Shown here: positions 44,068 through 52,186 of the stretch, one piece after another
Layout: every line of letters begins with the position of its first letter
Position numbering within the stretch: the first letter of the stretch is position 1
From: Paraburkholderia sp. Ac-20340
GTDB taxonomy: Bacteria > Pseudomonadota > Gammaproteobacteria > Burkholderiales > Burkholderiaceae
Assembly (NCBI RefSeq): GCF_017104965.1
Contig: NZ_JAAGPR010000006.1
Location: 1 to 64,000, forward strand
Direction of reading: 5' to 3'
DNA length: 64,000 bases
The notes under the pieces: model-generated
What the model was told of the DNA's origin: nothing
Seen by the model: only the letters and a program-made list of their open reading frames with translations
The model's database searches: none
Made by a program: the position numbers and the translations under genes

Positions 44068-44355
44068 ATGGACGCGACCCAGCAACTAGACCTCGCCAGC
44101 CTGCTTGAAACTCACTGGCCGCTTGTCGTCGAAGCCTACCCTGCGGGTTTGCCGATGGCGTCGATCGGCAACTCTGCGCCGAAGGTTGCCGTGCTGCAGA
44201 GTATCGGCGTTCTGGACATGCTGCTGAAGATCGACGACGACTTCAGGAAAACCGTATCTGCGGTGGCAGAAGGACGCGACGTCAACGCGCTGACCGAGGC
44301 CGATTTTCGAACGATCGCGTCCCGGTACGCGCAGTGGTATCGCGCGGGTAAGTAA
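44068..44355 (+). CDS. small hypothetical protein
   Basis: 95 residues from the ATG at 44068; an in-frame ATG at 44002 would add 22 residues without a better ribosome site. It is mainly helical: LASLLETHWPLVVEAYPAGLPMASIGNSAPKVAVLQSIGVLDMLLKIDDDFRKTVSAVAEG. No signal peptide, no membrane helix, no known motif. It sits 78 bp after the lipoprotein gene on the same strand. No family recognised. Confidence 0.65.
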   Translation: MDATQQLDLASLLETHWPLVVEAYPAGLPMASIGNSAPKVAVLQSIGVLDMLLKIDDDFRKTVSAVAEGRDVNALTEADFRTIASRYAQWYRAGK

Positions 44356-44390
44356 CGCATACGTGACGCTATCCGCAGGCCACACGCAAT

Positions 44391-45047
44391 TCATCCCGCT
44401 GCAATCATCAGCGCGCCCGTGGCCACGAGCGCGCCTTGCCAAAGCCAATCGAAGTTAATCCAGCCACGCCGAAGAATGCCAAGCCCAACGTATTCATAGG
44501 CGATCAGCGCAATGACGGCGGTGGTCGCGAGCGTCACTAGCGTATGCAGCGCGGTAAACGCCGCAGAAACCGCAAACGGACCGCCAACGAAATGCCCCGA
44601 GCCACTGCCGCAGACCGGCAGCAGCGCGGGCATCAGCATCAGACCTGCACCGTGCAGCGTCGCCATCAACGCGGACCATCCCGCAAGGCCGATAAAGCCC
44701 ACCGTCATGCCCACGCGCACGCGATGTCTGTGGCCATAAGCGTGCTGCCACGCGGCCCAGCCGATCAGCAACGCGCCGAGCATCCAATGCAGCCCATCGC
44801 TGGCAAGCGGCGTCACCCACGCGCCGAGCGCCGCGATCGAACTCGTGAACAGCAGAATGGACGCGGCGTGCCCGAGCGCGATGGGCGGCAGCGCCATCAG
44901 CAGCGCGCCGCGACTGCCGCGCTGCAAGCCGAGCGCCGTGGCGAACAGCCAGCCCATCGCGGGATTGGCGCCGTGAAAGACGCCGCTTGCGACCACGGCG
45001 CTCCACGCGGCCCAATGCGCGCTCACGGTGCCAGCGAAGCTTTCCAT
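44391..45047 (-). CDS. polytopic membrane protein paired with methanethiol oxidase
   Basis: 218 residues from the ATG at 45047, 11 bp after the stop of the preceding gene; a longer start at 45137 would overlap it by 79 bp. Six or seven membrane helices are visible, several holding histidines (SGVFHGANPAMG, IALGHAASI, LHGAGLMLMP) and a His/Arg-rich loop (QHAYGHRHRVRVG). The pattern recalls metal permeases of the NicO/UreH type, but no family is certain. Location in the MtoX operon suggests a copper or sulfide-related role; this is inference. Confidence 0.75.
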   Translation of the reverse strand: MESFAGTVSAHWAAWSAVVASGVFHGANPAMGWLFATALGLQRGSRGALLMALPPIALGHAASILLFTSSIAALGAWVTPLASDGLHWMLGALLIGWAAWQHAYGHRHRVRVGMTVGFIGLAGWSALMATLHGAGLMLMPALLPVCGSGSGHFVGGPFAVSAAFTALHTLVTLATTAVIALIAYEYVGLGILRRGWINFDWLWQGALVATGALMIAAG

Positions 45048-45058
45048 GCCGCTGGCGC

Positions 45059-46453
45059 TCAAGGGTAGCAATACGAATCGGACGAGCAATCGCCGCCTTC
45101 GAGCCGGATCTGATGAGGCCGATGCGACTTGGGCCACGCCACGAAAAAGCGCTCGTCGACACTCAGACCGCCTTCGGGACCGGCATCGAGTTTGACCATC
45201 CAGCCGTCGATTCCTTCAGGATAAAACTGTGCGTCGATCGCGCCATAGAGTGAGTTCGTGAAATACACGCGGCGGCCGTCGCGGCTCACTTCGACCATCT
45301 GCGGACCGCCGTTGAGCGCCCGGCCATGTGCACCGGGATGCGTGGCTTTCGACACGATGCCGCCAACGCGCACGCTGCCTGTCAGTTTGGGATGTTCGGG
45401 GTCCGAAACATCGTATTGGCGCAGGTCGCCCGTTCCCCAGCACGCCACGTAGAGAAAACGGTCGTCGAGCGACAGCGCGATGTCGGTCACGAGCGGCGGC
45501 ACGGCCGAAAAGCCCTTGAGCATGGGCGGCAATGTGTCGGGATCGGCAGGCTCGGCGGGAATCTCGATGATCTTGCGCGCGGCCCACTGATCGCCATCCC
45601 GATACCACTGCCAGATCGATGCCGAAAGATCTTTCAGGCTGATCACCGAATTGACGAAGCCATAAGGTTTGGTCGGATCGTGCGCGGGACGCAATTCGAA
45701 AACGAGCTGGTTTTCCGCGCCGAAATCGAGCACCTGTTGGTGCTTGCGCGTATGCAGGTCCCAGAAATGAAGTCGATGTCCATACTGGCCGCCTAGCAGC
45801 ACTTCGGGCACGAGACCGTTTTCGAACGTGGCGGGCAGACCCCATTCGCTCGTCACCAGCGTGTCGTAGCCCAGATGCCACCAGCCATCGTAGGCAAGCT
45901 GTTGCGGGCCGCGATCGATTTCCCATTGGCCGAGAATATCGAAGCTCTCGTGATCCATCAGAAAGATACCGCCGGGCGCTTCGCCTTCGGTATTGGCCAG
46001 CGCCGTGACATAGATGCCGTCGGGACCGCAATGCACCGTATGAGGGCGCGTATAACCGGCGCGCTGCGCGACGTCCTGCGGTTCATGCACACGCACGATG
46101 GTGGGCCGACGCGGATCGGGTTTCGTATCGACGATATGAATCCGGGAGGAGCGCAACCCCGGCACGATCAGATAACGGCGTTCCGTGTGCGCATGCGGCG
46201 CATTGGGACATAGACACGAGCTGCAGGCATTCCAGCCGAAATGATGGAGTTCGTCGCCGGTATTCGGCATTGGCAGACGATGGACGACGCGACCGTATTC
46301 GGGCGAGGCGGGATCGAGATCGACGACGTCGAGCGAATCGGGCACGCTGCCAGTCGGATCGAAACTCGCGACCCACGCAAGCGTTTCCGCTTTCGCTCCG
46401 GCCGCCAGACGCGCTGAGGGATAAAAGCTCGGATCAGGCTTCCACGTCGCCAT
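45059..46453 (-). CDS. mtoX: selenium-binding protein SBP56 / methanethiol oxidase
   Basis: 464 residues with AAGGAGA seven bases before the ATG. It is a full-length SBP56 protein: GDELHHFGWNACSSC (the conserved Cys pair), HTERRYLIVPGLRSSRIHIVDT, PHTVHCGPDGIYVTAL and a C-terminal FFVAWPKSHRPHQIRLEGGDCSSD. Bacterial members oxidise methanethiol to formaldehyde, hydrogen peroxide and sulfide using copper. No Sec signal is visible, unlike some MtoX proteins, so it may act in the cytoplasm. A 12-bp tandem repeat lies just upstream and a membrane protein gene follows at 11 bp. Confidence 0.9.
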   Translation of the reverse strand: MATWKPDPSFYPSARLAAGAKAETLAWVASFDPTGSVPDSLDVVDLDPASPEYGRVVHRLPMPNTGDELHHFGWNACSSCLCPNAPHAHTERRYLIVPGLRSSRIHIVDTKPDPRRPTIVRVHEPQDVAQRAGYTRPHTVHCGPDGIYVTALANTEGEAPGGIFLMDHESFDILGQWEIDRGPQQLAYDGWWHLGYDTLVTSEWGLPATFENGLVPEVLLGGQYGHRLHFWDLHTRKHQQVLDFGAENQLVFELRPAHDPTKPYGFVNSVISLKDLSASIWQWYRDGDQWAARKIIEIPAEPADPDTLPPMLKGFSAVPPLVTDIALSLDDRFLYVACWGTGDLRQYDVSDPEHPKLTGSVRVGGIVSKATHPGAHGRALNGGPQMVEVSRDGRRVYFTNSLYGAIDAQFYPEGIDGWMVKLDAGPEGGLSVDERFFVAWPKSHRPHQIRLEGGDCSSDSYCYP

Positions 46454-46487
46454 CGCTGTCTCCTTGTCGATCAGGTCGTGCGGCTAA

Positions 46488-46523
46488 GGTGCCACCTAAG
46501 TTGCCACCTATGTTGCCCCAATA
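46488..46523. repeat. three tandem 12-bp repeats before mtoX
   Basis: Read towards mtoX they are TATTGGGGCAAC, ATAGGTGGCAAC and TTAGGTGGCACC, contiguous, 35-70 bp before the start codon. Spacing of 12 bp puts them on rotating faces of the helix. They may bind a regulator or be part of the leader. Confidence 0.6.
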
Positions 46524-46742
46524 CGCAGACCAACGTATCGCGCGTGTACGGTGTTTTTAAATGCTTATGCCTGGCAGTTTTAAGCTTATGCGCTAGCGTG
46601 ATGAGGCGCGCGATTATACGTGCCGCGAAAACAGTGAATTCGTCGCGCCGGCATTTATCTGGCGCTCCAGTGTTTCTAGACTTCACATAACGGTTCGCAG
46701 CCTGCGCTGCACCGATCAAGTCAAGTTATCGGAGGTGAAGTC

Positions 46743-47045
46743 ATGAAGTCGCTGATCAAGGCAGTCGCGCTGGCCGCAGTACTCGTAGCACCGGCCGTTT
46801 CATTCGCTCAATCGCAAGGCGATAACGGTCCCGTTACGCGCGAACAGGTGCGCAACGAACTGAAAGCGCTCGAATCGGTGGGCTGGCGCCCGAATATGGC
46901 TTCGCCTTATTATCCTGAGGATTACCGCGCCGCAAAGGCGCGTCTGGACGCGCGCAATGGCAGCGGTTATGGCCCCGCAATGGACGGCACGTCGCAAAGC
47001 GGTTCGGCGAGCAGCTATTCGCCGCCTGTGTATATGAATCGCTAA
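46743..47045 (+). CDS. DUF4148 periplasmic protein
   Basis: 100 residues. CGGAGGTGAAG before the ATG is a strong ribosome site. Signal peptide MKSLIKAVALAAVLVAPAVSFA is followed by the DUF4148 motif VTREQVRNELKALESVGWRPNMASPYYPEDYRAAKARL and a Ser/Gly tail. DUF4148 proteins are abundant, mostly in Burkholderiales, and their role is unknown. Single gene closed by a terminator. Confidence 0.9.
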   Translation: MKSLIKAVALAAVLVAPAVSFAQSQGDNGPVTREQVRNELKALESVGWRPNMASPYYPEDYRAAKARLDARNGSGYGPAMDGTSQSGSASSYSPPVYMNR

Positions 47046-47077
47046 TGAGCGGTTAGATCGGGCTCGAAATCATAGTG

Positions 47078-47113
47078 CGCCGCCCGGATGAAATGATCCG
47101 GGCGGCGTTGTTC
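47078..47113. terminator. intrinsic terminator
   Basis: CGCCGCCCGGAT, six-base loop, ATCCGGGCGGCG, then TTGTT. It lies between the DUF4148 gene and the convergent TetR gene. Confidence 0.85.
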
Positions 47114-47125
47114 ATTGAAAGCGTT

Positions 47126-47695
47126 TCAATGCGAAGTATCGGCATCCTGATGTTCGATCCAGGCGCGCGTGGATGCCAGTAATTCGTCCGATAGCGCCGG
47201 GTCGTCGACAAGGCGCGCAAGTATCACCGCGCCCACCATCGCCGACCAACTGCCGATTGCGGCCTGCCGCGCCTGCGCCGCATCGTAGCCTTCGGCGTTC
47301 GCGCCACGCGCGCTCAGGCGCTCGATCTGCTTCTTGAGGCCCGCTGCCATGGCGGCGCGCGCTTCGGGCGTCTGCCGCGCCGTTTCCGCGCCGAGCGCCG
47401 CGGTGGGACAGCCGCCCGCAATATTGTCGCGATGCGCTGTCGAAAGATAACGCGCCGCATAACGGGCCAGATCGGTTTCTCCCACGTCGCCTTGCCCGAT
47501 CACGTGTTCGAGCGTTTGCGCGATCAACGCGTCTTTCGATTGGAAATAGCCATAAAAGCCGCCGTGCGTGAGCCCGGCGCCGCTCATCACGTCGGCGACC
47601 GACACGGCGTCATAGCCGCGCTCGCGAAATAGCCGGCTGGCGACTTCCAGAATCTTCTGGCGATTGATCGCCACCTGTTCCCGACTGACCCGCAT
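47126..47695 (-). CDS. TetR/AcrR family regulator of the adjacent SDR gene
   Basis: 189 residues. DNA-binding domain: REQVAINRQKILEVASRLFRERGYDAVSVADVMSGAGLTHGGFYGYFQSKDALIAQTL. The ligand domain contains GGCPTAALGAETARQTPEARAAM, a signature of the small AcrR branch controlling oxidoreductases. It is divergent from an SDR gene; a perfect 20-bp palindrome between them is the probable operator. A single repressor binding there would control both directions. Confidence 0.9.
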   Translation of the reverse strand: MRVSREQVAINRQKILEVASRLFRERGYDAVSVADVMSGAGLTHGGFYGYFQSKDALIAQTLEHVIGQGDVGETDLARYAARYLSTAHRDNIAGGCPTAALGAETARQTPEARAAMAAGLKKQIERLSARGANAEGYDAAQARQAAIGSWSAMVGAVILARLVDDPALSDELLASTRAWIEHQDADTSH

Positions 47696-47732
47696 CGCGT
47701 CCTCCGCACCTCATTTTCGTGCTTGACATTAT

Positions 47733-47781
47733 ACATGACGACTATCATCATTTGTCACGATACATGATGATCATCATGTAA
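47733..47781. promoter_or_regulatory. perfect 20-bp palindrome and a degenerate second copy
   Basis: TACATGATGATCATCATGTA at 47762-47781 is fully symmetric. TACATGACGACTATCATCAT at 47733-47752 resembles it, 29 bp away. Both lie in the divergent TetR/SDR promoter. Confidence 0.75.
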
Positions 47782-47807
47782 AACTCGATACCCTCAGGAG
47801 CTTCACC

Positions 47808-48587
47808 ATGTCAGCACAATCTGCCGTTCTTATTACGGGCGCATCCACTGGCATCGGCGCGGTCTATGCCGATCGTTTCGCAAAGCGGGGTCACGATCTC
47901 GTGCTGGTCGCGCGCGATCGCGAGCGCATGGAAGCGCTTGCTGCGCGTCTGCGCGAGCGCGACGGCGTGAATGTCGAGATCCTGCGCGCCGATCTCACGC
48001 AGCGCGCGGATCTGTTGCAGGTGGAAGCGCGTCTGGCCGATGACGCTCGCATCGGCGTGCTGGTGAACAATGCCGGGGCTTCTGCGGCAGGCGGTTTTCT
48101 CGATCAGAGCGTGGACGATGTCAGTCGCGTGATCGATCTGAACACGACGGCGCTGGCGCGTCTGGCGTCGGCAGTCGCGCCGCGTTTTGCGCGCGAAGGG
48201 CGCGGCGCAATCGTGAATATCGCTTCAGTGGTGGGTCTCGCGCCGGAATTCGGCATGAGTGTGTATGGCGCGACCAAGGCGTTCGCGTTGTTCCTCTCGC
48301 AAGGACTGCATCTGGAACTGGGGCCGAAGGGCGTTTATGTCCAGGCGGTGTTGCCTGCGGCCACGCGCACGGAAATCTGGGCGAGCGTCGGCAAGGACGT
48401 CAACGAGATTGAAGGCGTGATGGAAGTCGACGATCTCGTCGATGCAGCGCTGGTGGGCTTCGATCGTCGCGAAACCGTGACGATTCCGCCGCTGCCGGAC
48501 GTGCAGCAGTGGAACGATTTCGATAACGCCCGCCGCGCGATGATGCCGAATTTCGCGCAGTCGCAACCGGCGTCGCGGTATCGGTAA
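47808..48587 (+). CDS. SDR family oxidoreductase
   Basis: 259 residues, with AGGAG upstream. Classical features: TGASTGIG (cofactor loop, residues 10-17), NNAGAS, the Ser in NIASVVG and YGATKAF with catalytic Tyr and Lys. The sequence LITGASTGIGAVYADRFAKRGHDLVLVARD is typical of the DltE/YqjQ-like branch acting on small carbonyls or fatty acyl groups. The substrate is unknown. Divergent from, and probably controlled by, the TetR gene. Confidence 0.9.
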   Translation: MSAQSAVLITGASTGIGAVYADRFAKRGHDLVLVARDRERMEALAARLRERDGVNVEILRADLTQRADLLQVEARLADDARIGVLVNNAGASAAGGFLDQSVDDVSRVIDLNTTALARLASAVAPRFAREGRGAIVNIASVVGLAPEFGMSVYGATKAFALFLSQGLHLELGPKGVYVQAVLPAATRTEIWASVGKDVNEIEGVMEVDDLVDAALVGFDRRETVTIPPLPDVQQWNDFDNARRAMMPNFAQSQPASRYR

Positions 48588-48720
48588 GGGATGCGAGCAG
48601 TTGTGCGGGCGCTGGCGGCGCGTTTGGGTGGTAACGCATCGTCACGCTGATTGGCGACAAAGTGGTGAGGCAGGGATTCGCGTACGCTCAGCGACTTGGT
48701 GCGCGATCGAAGTGTAGCAA

Positions 48721-48771
48721 CATTGTAGATGCGCGCTAACTTGACGTTCAAAGGAGGTGGTATCTACAATG
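48721..48771. promoter_or_regulatory. inverted repeat across the mazE ribosome site
   Basis: CATTGTAGAT at 48721 and its exact complement ATCTACAATG at 48762 bracket the ribosome site AAGGAGG, and the second arm contains the ATG. A third half-site ATCTACA follows at 48773. It could be the operator bound by MazE, or an mRNA stem hiding the start codon. Confidence 0.6.
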
Positions 48772-49047
48772 AATCTACACGTCGGAGGCGAATTCGTGGA
48801 ACTCAAAATCCTGAAATGGGGCAATAGCGCGGCGATCCGCTTGCCGGCCGTGCTGCTCGAACAGATCAATGTGTCGATCGGGACGTCGCTATCGGTCGAT
48901 GTTCGGCCTGAAGGTGTGATGCTAGCGCCCGCAAAGCCCAAATACTCGCTTGACGATCTGGTCGCTCAGTGCGACCCGAAAGCGCCCTTGCCGGAGGACC
49001 TCGCCGCCTGGGGGCAATCGAAGCCTGTAGGGCGTGAAGCATGGTGA
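48769..49047 (+). CDS. mazE: MazE/AbrB-type antitoxin
   Basis: 92 residues from the ATG at 48769, 11 bases after AAGGAGG. The core VELKILKWGNSAAIRLPAVLLEQINVSIGTSLSVDVRPEGVMLAP, residues ~9-53, is the swapped-hairpin AbrB fold that binds DNA; a GTG at 48796 would start exactly there. The acidic C-terminal tail (YSLDDLVAQCDPKAPLPEDLAAWG) is the usual toxin-neutralising part. It overlaps the toxin gene by seven bases and should repress its own promoter. Confidence 0.9.
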   Translation: MNLHVGGEFVELKILKWGNSAAIRLPAVLLEQINVSIGTSLSVDVRPEGVMLAPAKPKYSLDDLVAQCDPKAPLPEDLAAWGQSKPVGREAW

Positions 49048-49391
49048 GGCGTCCACGGTTTGAACGCGGCGATATTGTGCGAGTCAGTCTTAACCCAGCT
49101 TCGGGGCGAGAGCAGCAGGGCGATTTCCGTCCGGCGCTGGTGCTGTCGCCCGGGGCATTCAACGCGCTTGGTGTAGCGCTTGTCGCTCCCATCACCCAAG
49201 GTGGCGACTTCGCGCGATTTGCGGGATTTGCGGTGCCGCTGAGCGGTACGGGCACCGAGACTCAGGGTGTGGCGCTTGTGAATATGATTCGAACGCTCGA
49301 TCTCGAGGCACGAGGTGCGCGCAAGATCGAGCGGGTGCCAGCAGAGGTCATGGACGATGCGCTGGCGCGTCTGCAGGCGATCATCGAATAA
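49041..49391 (+). CDS. mazF: MazF/PemK/ChpB-type endoribonuclease toxin
   Basis: 116 residues. FERGDIVRVSLNPASGREQQGDFRPALVLSP is the conserved SH3-like start with the RGD and the G-E/Q-x-GxxRP substrate loop. ALVNMIRTLDLEARGARKIERVP carries the QxR-like catalytic region. Translation is coupled to mazE by overlap. It cleaves mRNA at short sequences when the antitoxin is lost. ChpB is the closest family name by its loop sequence. Confidence 0.9.
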   Translation: MVRRPRFERGDIVRVSLNPASGREQQGDFRPALVLSPGAFNALGVALVAPITQGGDFARFAGFAVPLSGTGTETQGVALVNMIRTLDLEARGARKIERVPAEVMDDALARLQAIIE

Positions 49392-49452
49392 AACCGAGGG
49401 CGATCGCGACATCCACTGCATTTCAGTGGCACGCGCCGCGACAGGCAGGATG

Positions 49453-50934
49453 TTACTGCTTCGCCACCGGCGCCTGCCCAGCCGCACCCTTCACCGGCTT
49501 CTCCTGATCCGGCTCCCAGCCGCCGCCCAGCGCGAGGAACAGCTTCACCTGGTCTAGCGCCACCTGGCCTTCCGCCGCGGCCACCTGTGAATGCGCACTC
49601 GTGAGCGTGCGCGTTGCATCCAGATCGGAAATAAAGGACTCGCGCCCAGCCGAATAAAGCCGATGCGTTTCATCCGCCGACTGCTTCGCCGACGCATACG
49701 CAGTACGCAACGCCTCGGCGCGCTGGTCATCGGCGGCATAGGTTGCGAGACTCGATTGCGTCTCGCGCAGCGCATTGAGCACCACGCCGTCGAAGTGCGC
49801 GAGCGCGCCGCTCGTGGCGGCTTCCGCGCCGCGCACACGGGCGCGCTGACCATTGGCCGGGAAAGTCCAGTTGATCAGGGGTCCAAACGACCAGCTATTG
49901 GTGGTCGACGAGAACAGATCGCTGGCGATACCCACGGTCCCCACACTCGCGCCGATGCTGATCGACGGATACATATCCGCGATGGCCACGCCGATTTTCG
50001 CCGTGGACGATGCGAGCTGGCGCTCGGCCTCACGCACATCGGGACGGCGACGCAGCAGCGCCGCGCCATCGCCGACGGGAATCGGCTGCTTGAGCCTCGG
50101 CAGGCGGTTGCAGGCGAGCGCGGCCGGCGGCAGATCGGCGGGCGCGCGCGCGAGCAGCATGGCGAGCTGATACTGCGCGATGCGGCGGCGGCCCTCGAAA
50201 CGCGGGATATCCGCGGCGAGCGTCTGCACCTGGGTCTGGCCGCGCGTCACATCGGGCTGGTTGCCGCGGCCCGCATCGCGCAGACGTTTGGTCAGCGCCA
50301 CGCGTTGCTGCTGCAGCTTGAGCGATTCCTGCGCAATGGCCAGTTCTTCGGACGCCGAGCACGATGCGACATAGGCCTGCACCACATCGGCGACCACGGT
50401 GATGCGGGCGAGATCGGCGGCGGCCAGCACGGCTTCGTCTTCGGCTTCGGCGGCTTCCACGCCGCGCCGCAGCTTGCCGAACAGATCGATTTCATACGAC
50501 ACGTTGATGCTGCCGTCGCCGAGATTTTCGACCGGCAGCTTGCTGAACAGCAGGTACTGTTCAGCCGATTCCTGCGCGCGCTGGAAGCCCGCCGTCGCGC
50601 CGCCCGAGAAGCCGCCCTGAGAATTGGCGACGTCGTACGCGGCGCGCGAACGCGCGAGATTCGCTGCGGCCACGCGCAGACTCGTATTCGATTTCAGCGC
50701 TTCCTGCACGAGCTGGTCGAGCGCCGGATCGTCGTAGAGACGCCACCAGTCGCTCGGCACCGCGCCTTGCGAAACGGGCGCCTTGTCGGCGCCGGCGATC
50801 GGCCCTTGCGCGAGCGGCGCGTTGACCAGCGCTTCCTGCGGCAGCTTGTAATCCGGCCCGAGGTTGATACACGCGCCCACGGCGAGCGTGAGCGGCGCGA
50901 GCGCGAAGGTGCGCCAGAGACTGCGGCGATTCAT
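49453..50934 (-). CDS. outer membrane factor lipoprotein (NodT/OprM type)
   Basis: 493 residues. Signal with lipobox LAVGAC at the N-terminus, then INLGPDYKLP, a hallmark of NodT-type efflux lipoproteins. Two copies of the outer membrane efflux repeat follow, with VSYEIDLFGKLRRGVEAAEAE, RRRPDVREAERQLASSTAKIGVAIADMYPSISIGAS and FGPLINWTFPANGQRARVRGAEA. It forms the outer channel. The start overlaps the HlyD gene stop (ATGA). Last gene of the efflux operon headed by marR. Confidence 0.93.
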   Translation of the reverse strand: MNRRSLWRTFALAPLTLAVGACINLGPDYKLPQEALVNAPLAQGPIAGADKAPVSQGAVPSDWWRLYDDPALDQLVQEALKSNTSLRVAAANLARSRAAYDVANSQGGFSGGATAGFQRAQESAEQYLLFSKLPVENLGDGSINVSYEIDLFGKLRRGVEAAEAEDEAVLAAADLARITVVADVVQAYVASCSASEELAIAQESLKLQQQRVALTKRLRDAGRGNQPDVTRGQTQVQTLAADIPRFEGRRRIAQYQLAMLLARAPADLPPAALACNRLPRLKQPIPVGDGAALLRRRPDVREAERQLASSTAKIGVAIADMYPSISIGASVGTVGIASDLFSSTTNSWSFGPLINWTFPANGQRARVRGAEAATSGALAHFDGVVLNALRETQSSLATYAADDQRAEALRTAYASAKQSADETHRLYSAGRESFISDLDATRTLTSAHSQVAAAEGQVALDQVKLFLALGGGWEPDQEKPVKGAAGQAPVAKQ

Positions 50935-51938
50935 TGCGAGGCTCCGCTCGCCATCACGGGCGCAACGGCCGCGTCCGAACCGGCCACGGCGGCGCTTGCA
51001 CTGCTTGCGCCGCTCGCGCCGCTTGCCGCATCGGCGGCATTGCGCTTGTCCTGCTTCTTGTCGTTCGCGTCGTCGCGCACCGCGACGGTGGCCGTGCGGC
51101 CCGCGATCATGCGGAAGTCGTCGGGCACTTCGTCCAGTGCGACTCGCACCGGAATCCGTTGCGCAAGGCGCACCCAGCTAAACGCCGGGTTGACGTTCGG
51201 CAGCAGGTTGGGGCTGGACTGGCGGTCGCGATCCTCAATAGCGGCGACGATGCTTTGCACATGCCCGCGCAGCGGTCGCGTTTCGCCCATCACGATGATC
51301 TCCACCGGCTGGCCGATGTGAATGCCGTGCAGGCGCGTTTCCTCGAAGTAGCCATCGACGCGGAACGAATGCAGATCGACCACGGACAGCACCGCGCGGC
51401 CCGCCGACACATATTCGCCCACGCGCGGCGCGCGATCGTTCAGATAGCCGTCGACGGGGCTCACGATCGTCGTGCGCTGCAGATTGAGCTTTGCGGTGTC
51501 CACCTGCACCTGACCGTCCGCCACCGACGCCTCGCCCTGTTCGACGCGCGTGCGGCTTTCTTCCATCGACTCGCTCGCCACCAGGTTGCCGAGCGCGATG
51601 TTGCGCGCGTATTCGCGTTTGGCCTGCGCCAGCGTGGCTTTGCGCTGTTCGAGCGCGGCCTGCGCGAGGCGCAGCGAGAGCGAGTAGCGCGCCTGGTCGA
51701 TCACGAACAGCACCTGGCCTTTCTTGACCGGCTGGTTATCGACGACATCGACGCTGGTGATCAGGCCGCCCACGTCGGGCGCGACCTGGATCACGTCGGC
51801 GCGCACGTGGCCGTCCCGTGTCCATGGCGAGAACATGTAGTAATTGACGATGCGCCACAGCACGAGGGCGGCGACCACGACGACGATGAGCGTCAGCAGG
51901 ATCTGTCCTGCGGAGAACCAGGTTTTTTTCACGTTCAC
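50931..51938 (-). CDS. HlyD/AaeA-type membrane fusion protein
   Basis: 335 residues. One N-terminal membrane helix (ILLTLIVVVVAALVLWRIVNYY), then YYMFSPWTRDGHVRADVIQVAPDVGGLITSVDVVDNQPVKKGQVLFVID, the lipoyl half-motif. A coiled coil at ~95-165 (LAQAALEQRKATLAQAKREYARN) and a second half-motif (VSPVDGYLNDRAPRVGEYVSAG) follow. The Ala/Ser-rich tail is unusual for the family. It links the FUSC pump to the outer membrane factor. One base separates it from DUF1656. Confidence 0.93.
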   Translation of the reverse strand: MNVKKTWFSAGQILLTLIVVVVAALVLWRIVNYYMFSPWTRDGHVRADVIQVAPDVGGLITSVDVVDNQPVKKGQVLFVIDQARYSLSLRLAQAALEQRKATLAQAKREYARNIALGNLVASESMEESRTRVEQGEASVADGQVQVDTAKLNLQRTTIVSPVDGYLNDRAPRVGEYVSAGRAVLSVVDLHSFRVDGYFEETRLHGIHIGQPVEIIVMGETRPLRGHVQSIVAAIEDRDRQSSPNLLPNVNPAFSWVRLAQRIPVRVALDEVPDDFRMIAGRTATVAVRDDANDKKQDKRNAADAASGASGASSASAAVAGSDAAVAPVMASGASQ

Positions 51939-51939
51939 G

Positions 51940-52149
51940 TTAGTTCACGAAGCGATGCGACACGATGATGACGGCGGCCAGTACAAAGACATAGATACCG
52001 AGATCGAAAATGGAGCGATGCCAGACGAGCCGGTAAAACCCGACCCGCGTCAGCAACTTGCCGATCACGACGTTGATGAGGTACGCGATCAGCATCAGCA
52101 CAAGAACGGCGGGCACGAAGACGCCAAAGATATCGATTTCGCCGATCAT
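51940..52149 (-). CDS. DUF1656 (AaeX-like) small membrane protein
   Basis: 69 residues with two membrane helices: FVPAVLVLMLIAYLINVVIGKLL and FDLGIYVFVLAAVIIVSHRFV. The opening MIGEIDIFGVFVP and the WH.S.FD motif are those of AaeX, which always accompanies AaeA and AaeB. It lies between the pump and fusion protein genes. Its exact role in the efflux complex is not known. Confidence 0.9.
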   Translation of the reverse strand: MIGEIDIFGVFVPAVLVLMLIAYLINVVIGKLLTRVGFYRLVWHRSIFDLGIYVFVLAAVIIVSHRFVN

Positions 52150-52186
52150 GGTGCGGTTTTCGAATGAGTTTGAACAGGACGGTCGC

